Shown here: positions 16,720 to 26,779 of the stretch, one piece after another
Layout of the letters: every line of letters starts with the position of its first letter
Numbering within the stretch: position 1 is the first letter of the stretch
Assembly: GCA_018261735.1 (NCBI GenBank)
Contig: JAGTRM010000019.1
Span: 1 to 64,000 of the forward strand
Direction of reading: 5' to 3'
Length of the DNA stretch: 64,000 nucleotides
Origin: Pseudomonadota bacterium
GTDB lineage: Bacteria > Pseudomonadota > Gammaproteobacteria > Burkholderiales > Chitinibacteraceae
Notes under the pieces: generated by a model
Seen by the model: the letters and a program-made list of their open reading frames with translations, nothing else
What the model was told of the DNA's origin: nothing
Databases searched by the model: none
Translations under genes and position numbers: made by a program

Positions 16720-19083
16720 TCACGCCTTGCCAAGCTTCACGCGCTTTAGCAGTGCAGAATTGATGATGACCGAGAGTGACGAGAGGGCCATTGCGGCAGC
16801 GGCAAGAATGGGGTTAAGCAGCCCGAGTGCCGCAATGGGCACGCCGATCGAGTTGTAGACAAACGCCCAGAACAGGTTCTGCTTGATGGTGCGCATGGTC
16901 GCGCGCGAAAGCCGGATGCCGGCCACCACGTCACGCACATCGTTCCTGATCAGGATGATGCCGCCGGTTTCCTTGGCCACATCGGAGCCCGAACCGATGG
17001 CAATGCCGATATCGGCCGTGGCGAGTGCCGGCGCATCGTTGACGCCATCGCCGACCATGGCTACCACCTTGCCATCGGCCTGCAGGCTTTTGATCACCTG
17101 CGCCTTGTCCGCTGGCAACACCTCGGCGATCACGCGATCGATAGCCAGCTCATGCCCGATTGCATGCGCGGTTCGGGCATTGTCGCCGGTCAGCAGGATC
17201 ACTTCGATGCCATTGGCCTTCAATTCGCTGACCGCTTCTTTTGCTTCCGGCTTGAGGGTATCGGCGACAGCAATGGCTGCAGCAAGGTGGCCATCACAGG
17301 CCAGCAGCATCGCCGTCTTGCCCTCGGTCTCCAGTTGGATCAACGATGCTTCTGCAATGCCAATATCCACGCCTTGCTGCTGGAATAGACGGCGGTTGCC
17401 GAGCAAGACACTGCGCGATTCGACCGTTCCCCGTACCCCGTGCCCCGGGATGGCTTCAAAACCGGTCACCGCAGGCGGTTCGATCCCGCGCTGCCGGAGT
17501 GCGCGCACAATCGCTTCGGCGAGCGGATGCTCCGAACCGAGTTCGAGTCCGGCAGCAAGGCGCAATGAATCCAACTCGGTCAGCGATGAAAAAGTCAGCA
17601 CGTTAGTGACATTGGGCTCGCCTCGGGTCAGCGTTCCGGTCTTGTCGAAAACCACCGTTGTCAGTTTCTGGGCCCGTTCGAGGATTTCACCGCCGCGAAT
17701 GAGAATACCGGCTTCAGCCCCCCGGCCAACGCCGACCATGAGCGCGGCCGGTGTGGCAATCCCGAGTGCACACGGGCAGGCGATGATCAGCACGGCAATA
17801 AATGCCAGCAAGCCCTGGGGAAAATTCCCTGCCAGTATCCAGCCAATAAAGGCCAGCACGGCGGCCCCCACAATCGCGGGGACAAAATAGCCTGTTACCT
17901 GATCGGCCAGGCGCTGGATCGGGGCGGTGCTGGCCTGCGCTTCCTCGACGAGTTTGATGATCTGGGCCAATGCAGTTTCGGCGCCGACACGGGTCGTCTG
18001 GAAGCGGAAAAGCCCTGTCCGGTTGAGCGTGCCGCCGATAACTGCGGAACCCGCCCGTTTTTCCACCGGCATCGATTCGCCGGTCAGCATCGATTCGTCC
18101 ACGGCCGAAGCGCCTTCGGTGACCGTGCCATCGGCCGGGATTTTCTCGCCCGGGCGAACCACGATGATTTCTCCCGCCATGACACTGTCGGCCGGCACTT
18201 CCATTTCGATATGGTCGCGAATCACATGGGCCCTGGCGGGCTTGAGATCGAGCAGCTTGCGAACGGCAGCGGAGGAATGCTTCTTGATGATTTCCTCCAT
18301 GTACTTGCCCAAGAGGACGAAAGCGATGATGACCGCCGACACCTCGAAATAGACATCGCGCTCCTGCACCTTGACGGGCAGCACCTCGGGAAAGAACAGC
18401 ACCGCGACGCTGTAGAAGTAAGCGACGGAAGTCCCCAGTGCGATCAGGAAATCCATGTTGATGGAACGTGAGCGAACGGCATTCCACGCCCCGACATAAA
18501 ACCCCCAGCCGCCGATAAACTGGACCGGCGTCACCAGCAGAAACAGCCACATCCCCCAGGTGAACCAGGGCAGGGCTGGAATCGGCGCCCAGGTCACCAG
18601 CGTCGCGCCGGTCGCCAAGGCAATAAACGCCCCCGCACGCAGCAGCGCCAGAGCCAGCACCCCGGTCAAGGCAATGGCCACCCGCGTGCGCATGGATTTG
18701 AGTTCTGTTTCCGGGGATTCAAACGTGCGCTGGCAGCCAACGCTGCAAAAGTAGTAGCTGCGACCACCGCGTTCGGATTTCAGGGCGGTGGCCTTGTTCA
18801 CCAGCATGCCGCAGATGGGGTCTTTTGCACTGTTTGCCGGGTCAACGGCTTTGGATGCCGTCATGGCCTGGGTGCCATGGTGTTGGTGAGGCGTCGGGGC
18901 AATGACCGTTGGGGGTGTTTCTGCCGGCAAGGACTGCGCCACATAGCGCTGCGGATCAGCCGCAAACTGCTGCTGGCAATGGGAGGAACAGAACCAGTAT
19001 TTCTGTCCTGCATATTCGTGGCTTGCCTTGGCAGAAACAGTATCGACCTGCATGCCGCAGACCGGATCGGTGACGCTTGCCAT
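16720..19083 (-). CDS. P1B-type ATPase with two YHS domains (copper/silver exporter)
   Basis: A 787-residue heavy-metal P-type ATPase. The N terminus carries two YHS metal-binding domains (about 5-46: DPVCGMQVD and FCSSHC; about 84-126: DPICGMLVN and FCSVGC), joined by a His stretch (HQHHG), in place of HMA domains. It then has eight helices, [10 protein letters not shown], the transport site [11 protein letters not shown], the phosphorylation site [11 protein letters not shown], the SEHPLA motif and [14 protein letters not shown] sites and MALSS at the end indicate Cu(I)/Ag(I). It differs clearly from the CopA at 3028-5385 and is embedded in an operon of small metal-related proteins. Confidence 0.93.
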   Translation of the reverse strand: MASVTDPVCGMQVDTVSAKASHEYAGQKYWFCSSHCQQQFAADPQRYVAQSLPAETPPTVIAPTPHQHHGTQAMTASKAVDPANSAKDPICGMLVNKATALKSERGGRSYYFCSVGCQRTFESPETELKSMRTRVAIALTGVLALALLRAGAFIALATGATLVTWAPIPALPWFTWGMWLFLLVTPVQFIGGWGFYVGAWNAVRSRSINMDFLIALGTSVAYFYSVAVLFFPEVLPVKVQERDVYFEVSAVIIAFVLLGKYMEEIIKKHSSAAVRKLLDLKPARAHVIRDHIEMEVPADSVMAGEIIVVRPGEKIPADGTVTEGASAVDESMLTGESMPVEKRAGSAVIGGTLNRTGLFRFQTTRVGAETALAQIIKLVEEAQASTAPIQRLADQVTGYFVPAIVGAAVLAFIGWILAGNFPQGLLAFIAVLIIACPCALGIATPAALMVGVGRGAEAGILIRGGEILERAQKLTTVVFDKTGTLTRGEPNVTNVLTFSSLTELDSLRLAAGLELGSEHPLAEAIVRALRQRGIEPPAVTGFEAIPGHGVRGTVESRSVLLGNRRLFQQQGVDIGIAEASLIQLETEGKTAMLLACDGHLAAAIAVADTLKPEAKEAVSELKANGIEVILLTGDNARTAHAIGHELAIDRVIAEVLPADKAQVIKSLQADGKVVAMVGDGVNDAPALATADIGIAIGSGSDVAKETGGIILIRNDVRDVVAGIRLSRATMRTIKQNLFWAFVYNSIGVPIAALGLLNPILAAAAMALSSLSVIINSALLKRVKLGKA

Positions 19084-19121
19084 TGCTTTTCCCTTATCTC
19101 ATCCGCGGGACAAGATGCTTG

Positions 19122-19394
19122 TCAGCGGTTATGCAACAAGTTGTCCAGCCAAGCGAACAAGGTCCCCACCACGAAGCCCCACACGGCCAGGACGGCCAGC
19201 GGGTAGAGAAACATGAGCAAAGTGAATTGCACCGGGGCGACCAGCCGCTGAAAATCCAAACCATGAAACAGCGCGTTGAGGAAGTTGATCCCCTGCTCAG
19301 GCCACAATCCATAAAGGATGGCGCAAACCAGATAACTGGCCGCCATGGTCAGAGACAGGCTGAAACCGGTTTTCCAAGGTGTTCTTGCGCCCAT
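19122..19394 (-). CDS. DUF5676-like membrane protein
   Basis: A 90-residue protein with two hydrophobic helices (GFSLSLTMAASYLVCAILYGLW and FTLLMFLYPLAVLAVWGFVVG). It matches small DUF5676-like proteins found beside YHS-domain ATPases. The ATG at 19394 follows AAAGGAGATT and is preferred to the upstream ATG at 19451. It lies directly upstream of the YHS ATPase (39 bases). Confidence 0.75.
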   Translation of the reverse strand: MGARTPWKTGFSLSLTMAASYLVCAILYGLWPEQGINFLNALFHGLDFQRLVAPVQFTLLMFLYPLAVLAVWGFVVGTLFAWLDNLLHNR

Positions 19395-19465
19395 GACAAT
19401 CTCCTTTCCCTTGATGTGAATGTCCGGACTACCCACATTCAGCCAGACCAAAGCGGCAGGATGAA

Positions 19466-19972
19466 TCAGGGGGTTTTCATTCCCGGCATCGATTCCTTTG
19501 CCGCTTCATGTTTCAACATCTGCTCCATCATCATTTCCATCATTTCCATCCGGGCGCCCATTTCGGCGGGATCGCCCATCATGGGCATACGTTCCATCAT
19601 GCCCTTGGCAGCCCCTGGCGACTGGCCAGCGCCCATGCCCATCATCATGCCGCCACTCATTCCCCGCATCATGCCCATGCCCTCGCCCATGGCCTGCATG
19701 TGCTCCTGCAGCAGGCGTTGCCGTTCTGCCGGGTCGGTGGTCTGCTGCATTTTCATCATGATGTCTTGCGTTTTTTTCATCTGCTCCAGTGCCTTTGCCG
19801 TCTGGGGAGAAGGTGCAACCGATTTGCGGACAGCCGGTTTTTTTACCGTTTTTTTGGCCGGAGCGACCTTCTGCACTTCAGTCTGCTCGGGATGGTGGGC
19901 ATCCTCGGCAAAAACGGGCAATGCCGCCATCGACAGCGCTACCGCAAGAATCTTGAAGTTGAATCGGCTCAT
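19466..19972 (-). CDS. Met-rich periplasmic metal-binding protein
   Basis: A 168-residue protein with a signal peptide (ILAVALSMAALPVFA) and a Lys/Val-rich linker. A Met-dense C-terminal half follows: EGMGMMRGM, GGMMMGMGAG, MERMPMMGDP and MEMMEMMMEQ. Many methionines in MxxM and MM pairs suggest Cu(I)/Ag(I) buffering in the periplasm, as in Mets-motif proteins. The ATG at 19972 has GGAGGT at a short 4-base spacing; a GTG two codons upstream is less likely. It is the first gene of the island transcribed toward the YHS ATPase and is preceded by an inverted repeat at 20040-20065. Confidence 0.75.
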   Translation of the reverse strand: MSRFNFKILAVALSMAALPVFAEDAHHPEQTEVQKVAPAKKTVKKPAVRKSVAPSPQTAKALEQMKKTQDIMMKMQQTTDPAERQRLLQEHMQAMGEGMGMMRGMSGGMMMGMGAGQSPGAAKGMMERMPMMGDPAEMGARMEMMEMMMEQMLKHEAAKESMPGMKTP

Positions 19973-20321
19973 AACCACCTCCAGTCAACATGAACGAATC
20001 GGGGTGTGCCAATAAGCACCCATCAGGGACAGCGCATGCCAAGAGACCCTGATCCGGGACTCTTGACGGCATTGGATGATTTCCGCCGGGGAAATGCGCT
20101 TACCCCTTCTGGCTAGCAGGTTTCTCCTATGCGGTTCGCTGTTTCCTGTGTCTTTTCGGGACAAACGGCTACGCGTAACCATTTCCCTTCACTGCATCCC
20201 ATGAAGTCGTAAGGTATTCATTCCGCAGCAAATACAGGACTTGGCTCTTGCCCTCGTGTACTGGCTATCGTGTCGACCAAGGGGCTGGTGTTTTTTGTTT
20301 GCTGTGCTAGGATGCGGCCCC
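19973..20321. other. Divergent control region between the two metal operons
   Basis: About 350 bases with no credible gene lie between the leftward Met-rich/YHS operon and the rightward RND operon, so both promoters must be here. A 26-base dyad at 20040-20065 is the clearest element. A TAGGAT hexamer at 20308-20313, close to the ATG at 20322, could be a -10 box but has no good -35 match. Confidence 0.6.
20040..20065. promoter_or_regulatory. 26-bp dyad upstream of the Met-rich/YHS operon
   Basis: CAAGAG-A-CCC, a TGATCC centre, and GGG-A-CTCTTG give nine paired bases per arm with a single mismatch. It lies 68 bases upstream of the Met-rich gene, in the divergent control region. It could be an operator for a metal sensor or a leader hairpin. 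No sensor for these operons is encoded in the window apart from CsoR, and the sequence is not the CsoR box. Confidence 0.4.
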
Positions 20322-20684
20322 ATGAGACTGTTGCGTTGTTTCCTTCTGCTGGCGCTGATGTTTGTCTTGCCGCTCCACGCGAGCATGGCGGGCATTGCAC
20401 AACTGTCGGAAAACACTTCGCCCAGGACCTCTGCGATCGAACAAGACGCCGTGCATGAGCATCGCGGCCTTTTCGGCAGCATCGAATTGCATCAGCACAA
20501 GGCAACCGATACCGCGAAAGTTGATAGCGGCACATCCTGCAACAGTCTGAACGGCGTGCCCGTCGAGGCCTACCGCCAGCCGGCTCCCGTGTGGGCTGCA
20601 TCCTCCTGGCATGCCGGCGATACCCTCTTCCCGAGCGATTACGCACCCGCCCCTCCTGAACAACCTCCTCGAGCCTGCGCCTGA
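20322..20684 (+). CDS. CzcI-like small periplasmic protein ahead of the RND operon
   Basis: A 120-residue protein with a signal peptide (LLRCFLLLALMFVLPLHASMA) and a mature part carrying His pairs (VHEHRG, ELHQHK) and one Cys (GTSCNS), ending in a Pro-rich tail. Size, position and layout match the CzcI-type proteins that precede Czc/Cus-like RND genes and are thought to modulate expression or bind metal. Sequence similarity is weak, so the name is by layout. The ATG at 20322 was chosen for its signal peptide; the longer ORF start lacks one. Confidence 0.6.
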   Translation: MRLLRCFLLLALMFVLPLHASMAGIAQLSENTSPRTSAIEQDAVHEHRGLFGSIELHQHKATDTAKVDSGTSCNSLNGVPVEAYRQPAPVWAASSWHAGDTLFPSDYAPAPPEQPPRACA

Positions 20685-20793
20685 TCCGGCGCATTGAAGC
20701 TTGTTTTCCGAATCCTGATTGATTCCTGCCTCATCGCGCCGGTTTGCGTCCCTGTGACGCCTTGACCGCTTCCAAGTTCACGATGAGGTTTTC

Positions 20794-21996
20794 ATGCTTG
20801 ATCCCCTTTACAAAGGGCGGGTCTGGGGCATGGCTGTCATGGTGCTGGGCTTGTCTGCCCCGCTCTCTGCCGCCACGCTCAAGGACGTCCTTGACCATGC
20901 CTGGTCGAATCAAACCGAGTCTGCGCGCTTTGCGCAGTACGATGCCCAGCTGGCAGCCAGCCAAGCCTGGTTGCCGGAACCGCCCACGCTCAGCCTTTCC
21001 GGCCGCAGTGACCGGATCGATGCCAACAACGGCGCGCGCGAGTGGGAAACCGAGATCAGCCTTCCGCTCTGGCTGCCGGGGCAGCGCGACCGTGCCCAAG
21101 CCGTTGCCCGGAGCGAGCGCGATGCCGGCCGGCAGCGCTTCGTTTTCGAGCGCTGGCAATTGGCCGGCGAGCTGCGCGAAGCCTGGTGGGAAGCCCGCTT
21201 CGCCCAGGCCGAGCACAACGAAGCCGAGCGCAAACTCAAGGATGCCCAGTTACTCGAAGCGGACGTACTGCGGCGCGTTAACGCGGGCGATCTTGCACCG
21301 CTGGATCTGAACCAGGCGCGAGCCAATCTCGCCGCAGCCAAAATCGAGGCCGTGCGCGCCCAAACGGCGGTTACCCGCACCCATCAGCAATTCAATGCCG
21401 TATCGAAAGGCGCACCGTTGCCTGACCAGCCCGAAACGCGAGTGGAAAACGAGGCGGACCGGTTGAATCAGCACCCGGCGCTAATCAATCTCGCCGCCGT
21501 GGCCACCGCGGCCCAGGCCAGACTGCGCCAAGTCAACGGCGATACGCGCAATGCGCCGGAACTGGCACTGAGCCTGACACGCGAGCGCAGCAGCTTGAAC
21601 GAGTCGTATCAGAATCTGGCCAAGATCACGCTCAAGATACCGTTTGGTTCCGAATCGCGTAACCAGCCACGCATCACCGCCGCCAATGCCGATCTGATCG
21701 AAGCACAGGTACTGGCTGAGCAAACCCGCCGCAAGCTCGATGCCACGATTGCCGTCAGCGAACTCGAACTTGATCAGGCCCAAAACACGCTGCTGCTCCG
21801 GCAAGAACAACTGCAGCTGGCCGAACAAAGCCTTGCCTGGGTCGACAAGGCATTTCGCGCTGGCCAGCTTGATTTGCCGGCCCGCCTCAAGGCCGAGGCC
21901 GAACTCGCCAATGCCCGTCTTTCACTTGCCCGCGCCCAACTCGAATCGGCGCGCGCCATTTCCCGCTACAACCAGGCGGTGGGAGTTTTGCCATGA
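20794..21996 (+). CDS. CzcC-like outer-membrane efflux channel (TolC family)
   Basis: A 400-residue TolC-family protein with a signal peptide (GMAVMVLGLSAPLSAA) and two helical repeats. Motifs include ISLPLWLPGQRDRAQA and coiled stretches rich in Ala/Gln/Glu. It forms the outer-membrane part of the second metal RND pump. Its stop overlaps the next ATG by four bases (21993-21996). It is clearly distinct from the CusC-like channel at 6735. Confidence 0.87.
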   Translation: MLDPLYKGRVWGMAVMVLGLSAPLSAATLKDVLDHAWSNQTESARFAQYDAQLAASQAWLPEPPTLSLSGRSDRIDANNGAREWETEISLPLWLPGQRDRAQAVARSERDAGRQRFVFERWQLAGELREAWWEARFAQAEHNEAERKLKDAQLLEADVLRRVNAGDLAPLDLNQARANLAAAKIEAVRAQTAVTRTHQQFNAVSKGAPLPDQPETRVENEADRLNQHPALINLAAVATAAQARLRQVNGDTRNAPELALSLTRERSSLNESYQNLAKITLKIPFGSESRNQPRITAANADLIEAQVLAEQTRRKLDATIAVSELELDQAQNTLLLRQEQLQLAEQSLAWVDKAFRAGQLDLPARLKAEAELANARLSLARAQLESARAISRYNQAVGVLP

Positions 21997-22517
21997 CCCG
22001 TCAACTCATTATTTCCTTGCTGTTCCTGCTGCCAGTCCCCGTCTTTGCCCACGGTGACGAAGATCATGGCGCGAATGCTGCGCCTGCCGCGATGACCAGT
22101 ACCGCGCCCCGGGCAGAGGCGCAAACCGAGCTGTTCGAACTGCTCGTGACCCCGCAGGAGGGTCAGTTGACGATTTATCTCGATGGCTATGCCGACAACC
22201 AGCCGGTCGAAGATGCCAAAGTCGAAATTGAAAGCGGCAACTGGAAAGCCGTCGCCAGTGCCGTTGAACCTGGCACCTACCGCGTGGCCGCGCCCCAGTT
22301 CGCCAAGCCCGGAAACTACCCGCTGGTCTTCACGATCACGGCAGGCGACAACGCCGATCTGATCGAAACCACCCTGACAGTCAGCACCGCTGCAGCGCCT
22401 GTCGCCACGGGCAGCCGCTTTCCAGCATGGGTGTGGCTCGCCGGTACGCTGTTGGTCGCGATGCTCGCGGCAGTCGTGCTGTTGAAACGTCGCCAATCCA
22501 AGCGCCAAGGAAAATAA
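21993..22517 (+). CDS. Membrane-anchored accessory protein of the RND operon with HGDEDHG motif
   Basis: A 174-residue protein with a signal peptide (IISLLFLLPVPVFA). At the mature N terminus is HGDEDHG, the same motif that opens the mature adaptor encoded next. A beta-rich Ig-like domain follows (about 45-130; LTIYLDGYADNQPVEDAKVEIES and GTYRVAAPQFAKPGNYPLVFTI) and then a C-terminal anchor helix (VWLAGTLLVAMLAAVVLL). No family name is certain. It may be a periplasmic metal-capture subunit held at the inner membrane. Overlaps on one side and a 3-base gap on the other tie it to the pump. Confidence 0.7.
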   Translation: MTRQLIISLLFLLPVPVFAHGDEDHGANAAPAAMTSTAPRAEAQTELFELLVTPQEGQLTIYLDGYADNQPVEDAKVEIESGNWKAVASAVEPGTYRVAAPQFAKPGNYPLVFTITAGDNADLIETTLTVSTAAAPVATGSRFPAWVWLAGTLLVAMLAAVVLLKRRQSKRQGK

Positions 22518-22520
22518 ACC

Positions 22521-23612
22521 ATGAGCAAACACATTCTGATTGGCGGCGTCATGCTGCTGTCTCTCGCCCAAACCTGGGCGCATGGCGATGAAGACCACGG
22601 CGCGGCGCAACCGGTCGCGGCCCTTTCCGCAGAAAAACCGCAACGGCTGCCCGATGGCCGCGTCTTTGTCCCCAAGGACACGCAGCGCCGGCTGGAAATC
22701 CGCACCCTGATCGCGGAAGAAAAATCCGTTCCGCGCTCGGTGGAACTGAACGGCCATGTGGTGATGGACCCAAGCACCGGCGGTCGCGTGCAATCGATGC
22801 AGGCCGGCCGGATCACTGCAGGCCCCAAAGGGTTGCCGGTCGCGGGTACCAAGGTGCGCAAGGGCGAGGTGCTGGCCTATGTCGAGCCGGCGCTGAGCAG
22901 CCTGGAGCGCGCCAGTTCGCGCGCCGAGCAAGGCGATATCAAGGCCAAAACGCAGTTGGCAGAAAAACAATTGGCGCGCTTGAAAGAACTTTCCGGCACG
23001 GTGCCGAAAAAAGACATCGAAGCGGCCGAAGCGGAACTTGCGGCCCTGCGTGTGCGCAGCCAGGCCCTTGCCGCAGGCGGTGGCGCCGAAGCCTTGCGCG
23101 CGCCCGTCAGCGGGGTCATTGCCTCAAGCAGCGTGGTGAACGGCCAGACGGTCGATGCCAGGGATGTCCTGTTCGAAATCATGGATCCCCGCCATCTGAT
23201 GATCGAAGCCCTGGCTTATGACCCGAAATGGATCAATTCCCTGAGTGGCGCAACGCTCGCGGGCTCGCAAACCCGGCTGGTCTACCTGGGCGGCGCGGCA
23301 TCACTGCGTGATGGCGCCTTGCCCTTGTTGTTCAGGCTGAGCACAACCGATACGCCATTGGTGCTGGGGCAGCCGGTCAAGGTCATCGCCAGCATGCGCG
23401 AGGAGATCAAGGGGGTGCCGCTGCCCGCTTCGGCCGTGGTCAAGAACAACGCCAATGAAAACGTGGTGTGGGTGCACGAGCGCGCCGAAACCTTCCGTGC
23501 GGCCGTGGTGCAAGTCACGCCCATCGATGGCACCCGCGTGGTGGCCCAAGGCCTGAAGCCAGGCCAGCGCATCGTGATCAGCAGCGCCACGCTGATCAAC
23601 CAGATTCGCTGA
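22521..23612 (+). CDS. RND periplasmic adaptor (CzcB-like) with HGDEDHG N terminus
   Basis: A 363-residue membrane-fusion protein with a signal peptide ([15 protein letters not shown]) and then HGDEDHG, a His/Asp cluster likely to bind divalent metal. The HlyD-type domains follow: [16 protein letters not shown], a lipoyl and hairpin region with [21 protein letters not shown], and a barrel ([25 protein letters not shown]). It lacks the YRNPMG metal domains of the other adaptor. It is 10 bases before the RND pump gene and completes the second tripartite system. Confidence 0.88.
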   Translation: MSKHILIGGVMLLSLAQTWAHGDEDHGAAQPVAALSAEKPQRLPDGRVFVPKDTQRRLEIRTLIAEEKSVPRSVELNGHVVMDPSTGGRVQSMQAGRITAGPKGLPVAGTKVRKGEVLAYVEPALSSLERASSRAEQGDIKAKTQLAEKQLARLKELSGTVPKKDIEAAEAELAALRVRSQALAAGGGAEALRAPVSGVIASSSVVNGQTVDARDVLFEIMDPRHLMIEALAYDPKWINSLSGATLAGSQTRLVYLGGAASLRDGALPLLFRLSTTDTPLVLGQPVKVIASMREEIKGVPLPASAVVKNNANENVVWVHERAETFRAAVVQVTPIDGTRVVAQGLKPGQRIVISSATLINQIR

Positions 23613-23622
23613 GGAGACGATC

Positions 23623-26600
23623 ATGTTTAGTTGGATCGTCAATTCCAGCCTGAAAAACCGGCTGTTCGTCCTGGTTTTCGCCCTGATCCTGATGGTTTAC
23701 GGGGCGATCACGGCATCGAACATGCCGGTGGATGTGTTTCCCGACCTGAACAAGCCGACCGTGACCGTGATGACTGAAGCCGGCGGCATGGCGCCGGAAG
23801 AGGTCGAGCAGCTGGTTTCCTTCCCGCTGGAGACCGCGCTCAACGGCATGCCGGGCGTCACGCGGGTGCGTTCGGTATCGGGGATCGGTTTATCGATTAT
23901 CTATGCCGAATTCGAATGGGGATCGGATATCTACCGCAACCGGCAACTGGTGGCCGAACGGCTGGCGGAGGTCAAGGAGCAGCTACCGGCCGGCGTCAAC
24001 CCGAACATGGGGCCGATTTCATCGGTCATGGGCGAGATCATGCTGATCGCCTTGCCGGCCGATCCGGCTCGGGTCAGCCCGATGGCGGTGCGCGAGTATG
24101 CCGATTTCGTTTTGCGACCGCGCCTGCTGTCAATTCCCGGTGTGGCGCAGGTGATTCCGATCGGCGGCGAAGTCCGGCAATTCCGCATCGAGCCCGACAC
24201 GGCCTTGATGGCCCGGCTTGGCGTGAGTTTCGACGAGATCGATGCGGCCTTGCGCGCGTTTTCCAGCAACACCAGCGGCGGTTTTCTGGAGCAAAACGCC
24301 CGGGAATACCTGATCCGCAACCTGGGCCGGACTACCCGGCTGGAAGACCTGCAGAATCTCGCCGTGCGCGATGCCAAGGGCCAGCCGATCCTGCTCAAGC
24401 AGTTGGCCGAGGTCAAGTTCGCGGCCTCCTTCAAGCGCGGCGATGCCGGTTTTGCGAGCAAACCCGCCGTGATCGTCAGCGTGCAGAAACAGCCCGGCGC
24501 GGATTCGGTCAAGCTGACCGGCCGGATCGAGGAAGCCTTGGCCAGCCTGTCCAAATCGCTGCCGCCGGGCGTTTCCAAGCCGGAGGTCTCGTTCCGGCAG
24601 GCCGATTTCATCGAAGCCTCGATCGGCAACGTTCAGGAAGCGTTGCGTGACGGCGCGATCATGGTCGCCATTATCCTGTTCCTGTTCCTGATGAATGTGC
24701 GCACCACGCTGATTTCGCTGACCGCCATCCCGCTCTCCTTGGCCATCACCGCGCTGGTGTTCCATGGCATGGGCCTGTCGATCAACGTGATGACCCTGGG
24801 CGGCCTGGCGATTGCCATCGGCGAACTGGTCGACGATGCCCTGGTCGATGTCGAGAATGTGCTCAGACGCTTGAAGCAGTACAAACCCAAGGGCATCACC
24901 GGCACGATCAAGGTGATTGCCTCGGCCTGCAACGAGGTGCGTTCCGGCGTCGTCGTTGCCACGCTGGTCGTCGTATTGGTGTTCGTGCCGCTGTTTGCAC
25001 TGCCGGGAATCGAAGGCCGCCTGTTCGCGCCGCTCGGCGTGGCCTACATCACCTCGATCCTGTCGAGCCTCTTGGTGGCGCTGACGGTCACCCCGGTGCT
25101 GTGCTACTTCCTCCTGCCCCGGATGAAGCAGATCGACCACGGTGATTCCAGGCTGGTGCGTTGGCTCAAGCATTGGGATAAGCGCCTGCTGGAAGCTTCA
25201 TTCGGCCGTGCCAGGCTGGCCTTGGGCGGAGCCGTACTGCTGCTGGCGGCAACACTCGCCACGGTGCCGTATTTCCCCAAGGCATTTCTGCCCGCCTTCA
25301 ACGAGGGCACGCTGACGATCAGCATGATGCTCAATCCCGGCACTTCGCTGGTCGAATCCAACCGGGTGGGGGCACTGGCTGAATCCCTGATCAAACAGGT
25401 GCCCGAAGTTAAAAGCGTGGGACGCCGCACCGGTCGCGCCGAGCTGGACGAGCATGCCGAAGGCGTGCACTCGAGTGAAATCGACGTCGACCTGAAGCCC
25501 TCAAAACGCAGCCGCGAGGTCGTGATGGCGGATATCCGCGCCAAACTCGCGCCACTGCCTGCCACCACCACCGTGGGGCAGCCGATCTCACATCGTCTTG
25601 ATCACCTGTTGTCGGGCGTGCGCGCCCAGATCGCGCTGAAGATTTACGGCGACGATCTGGATACGCTGCGCGGCCAGGCTGCCGGCCTGCGGGAGCAACT
25701 CAGCAAGACCCCGGGGCTGACCGATCTGCAGATCGAAAAGCAGGTATTGATCCCGCAGATCAAGGTGCGGCTCGATTACGGCAAGGCGGCGCAATATGGC
25801 GTATCGCCCGGCACGCTACTCAAGACGCTGGAAACACTGACCGAGGGCGATACGGTGGCGCAGATCATCGATGGCAACAAGCGCTTCAACCTGGTGGTGC
25901 GCCTGCCCGACAGCGCCCGCGACACGCAAGGGCTGGCCAATATCCTGATCACCACGCCGCACGGCCGAATTCCGCTGTCGCAGGTTGCCAGCATTGAGGA
26001 ATCGGACGGACCGAACCAGATCGGGCGAGAAAACGGACGCCGTCGTATTGTGATTTCCGCAAATACCGATGGCTCGGATATGGCCAAAATCGTGGAGCAG
26101 ATCCGGGCAAACGTCGCAGCCATGCATCTGCCCGATGGCTACTTCATCAGCATCGAAGGGCAATTCGAAGCCCAGGAACGGGCCACGCGCCTGATCGGCG
26201 GTCTTTCGCTGATCTCGCTCGCGCTGATTTTCATGGTGCTGTACAGCCGCTACAAATCGGTAAAGCTGGCCGCGATGATCATGGGCAACATCCCGATGGC
26301 ATTGATCGGCAGCGTGATCGCCATGTGGCTGGCCGGCATCTCGCTGTCGGTCGCCTCGCTGGTCGGCTTCATCACGCTCACCGGCATCGCCACCCGCAAC
26401 GGCATCCTGAAGGTCAGCCACTACATCAACCTGTGCAAGTTCGAGGGGGAAACCTTCAGCCAGCGCATGATCGTTCGCGGCTCGCTGGAACGCCTGACGC
26501 CGGTGCTCATGACCGCACTGACCGCCGCCCTGGCGCTGGTCCCCTTGCTGTTTGCCGCCGATGCGCCGGGCAAGGAAATCCTGCATCCGGTGGCCGTGGT

Positions 26601-26724
26601 GATCTTCGGCGGCCTGGTCAGCTCGACCCTGCTCGATACCCTGCTGACCCCGCTGATGTTCTGGTTGTTTGGCGAGAAACCGCTGCAAGCCTTGTTGCAG
26701 GACCGCAATACCGAAGCCTTCTGA
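23623..26724 (+). CDS. Heavy-metal RND efflux pump (CzcA family)
   Basis: A 1033-residue RND transporter with N-terminal [16 protein letters not shown], two periplasmic loops and 12 helices. Helix 4 reads [20 protein letters not shown]; the DD..DVEN pattern differs from CzcA (DG..VEN) and CusA (DA..IEN), so divalent or other cation specificity is open. The periplasmic signature also differs ([20 protein letters not shown] instead of SLGPDATGVGW). It acts with the two genes upstream. Its partner proteins with HGDEDHG suggest a divalent cation, which is inference. Confidence 0.93.
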   Translation: MFSWIVNSSLKNRLFVLVFALILMVYGAITASNMPVDVFPDLNKPTVTVMTEAGGMAPEEVEQLVSFPLETALNGMPGVTRVRSVSGIGLSIIYAEFEWGSDIYRNRQLVAERLAEVKEQLPAGVNPNMGPISSVMGEIMLIALPADPARVSPMAVREYADFVLRPRLLSIPGVAQVIPIGGEVRQFRIEPDTALMARLGVSFDEIDAALRAFSSNTSGGFLEQNAREYLIRNLGRTTRLEDLQNLAVRDAKGQPILLKQLAEVKFAASFKRGDAGFASKPAVIVSVQKQPGADSVKLTGRIEEALASLSKSLPPGVSKPEVSFRQADFIEASIGNVQEALRDGAIMVAIILFLFLMNVRTTLISLTAIPLSLAITALVFHGMGLSINVMTLGGLAIAIGELVDDALVDVENVLRRLKQYKPKGITGTIKVIASACNEVRSGVVVATLVVVLVFVPLFALPGIEGRLFAPLGVAYITSILSSLLVALTVTPVLCYFLLPRMKQIDHGDSRLVRWLKHWDKRLLEASFGRARLALGGAVLLLAATLATVPYFPKAFLPAFNEGTLTISMMLNPGTSLVESNRVGALAESLIKQVPEVKSVGRRTGRAELDEHAEGVHSSEIDVDLKPSKRSREVVMADIRAKLAPLPATTTVGQPISHRLDHLLSGVRAQIALKIYGDDLDTLRGQAAGLREQLSKTPGLTDLQIEKQVLIPQIKVRLDYGKAAQYGVSPGTLLKTLETLTEGDTVAQIIDGNKRFNLVVRLPDSARDTQGLANILITTPHGRIPLSQVASIEESDGPNQIGRENGRRRIVISANTDGSDMAKIVEQIRANVAAMHLPDGYFISIEGQFEAQERATRLIGGLSLISLALIFMVLYSRYKSVKLAAMIMGNIPMALIGSVIAMWLAGISLSVASLVGFITLTGIATRNGILKVSHYINLCKFEGETFSQRMIVRGSLERLTPVLMTALTAALALVPLLFAADAPGKEILHPVAVVIFGGLVSSTLLDTLLTPLMFWLFGEKPLQALLQDRNTEAF

Positions 26725-26727
26725 TTT

Positions 26728-26756
26728 GCACCTGCCCCAAGCAGGTGCTTGGGGCA
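26728..26756 (+). promoter_or_regulatory. Two mutually exclusive hairpins after the RND pump gene
   Basis: Directly after the stop codon, GCACCTGC (26728-26735) can pair with GCAGGTGC (26741-26748). Alternatively TGCCCCAAGC (26733-26742) pairs perfectly with GCTTGGGGCA (26747-26756), followed by TTTA. The two stems share bases and cannot form together. It may be an attenuator, a weak terminator or a processing site that sets the level of the next gene. Confidence 0.55.
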
Positions 26757-26779
26757 TTTAAACTGAAAGAGGAAACATC

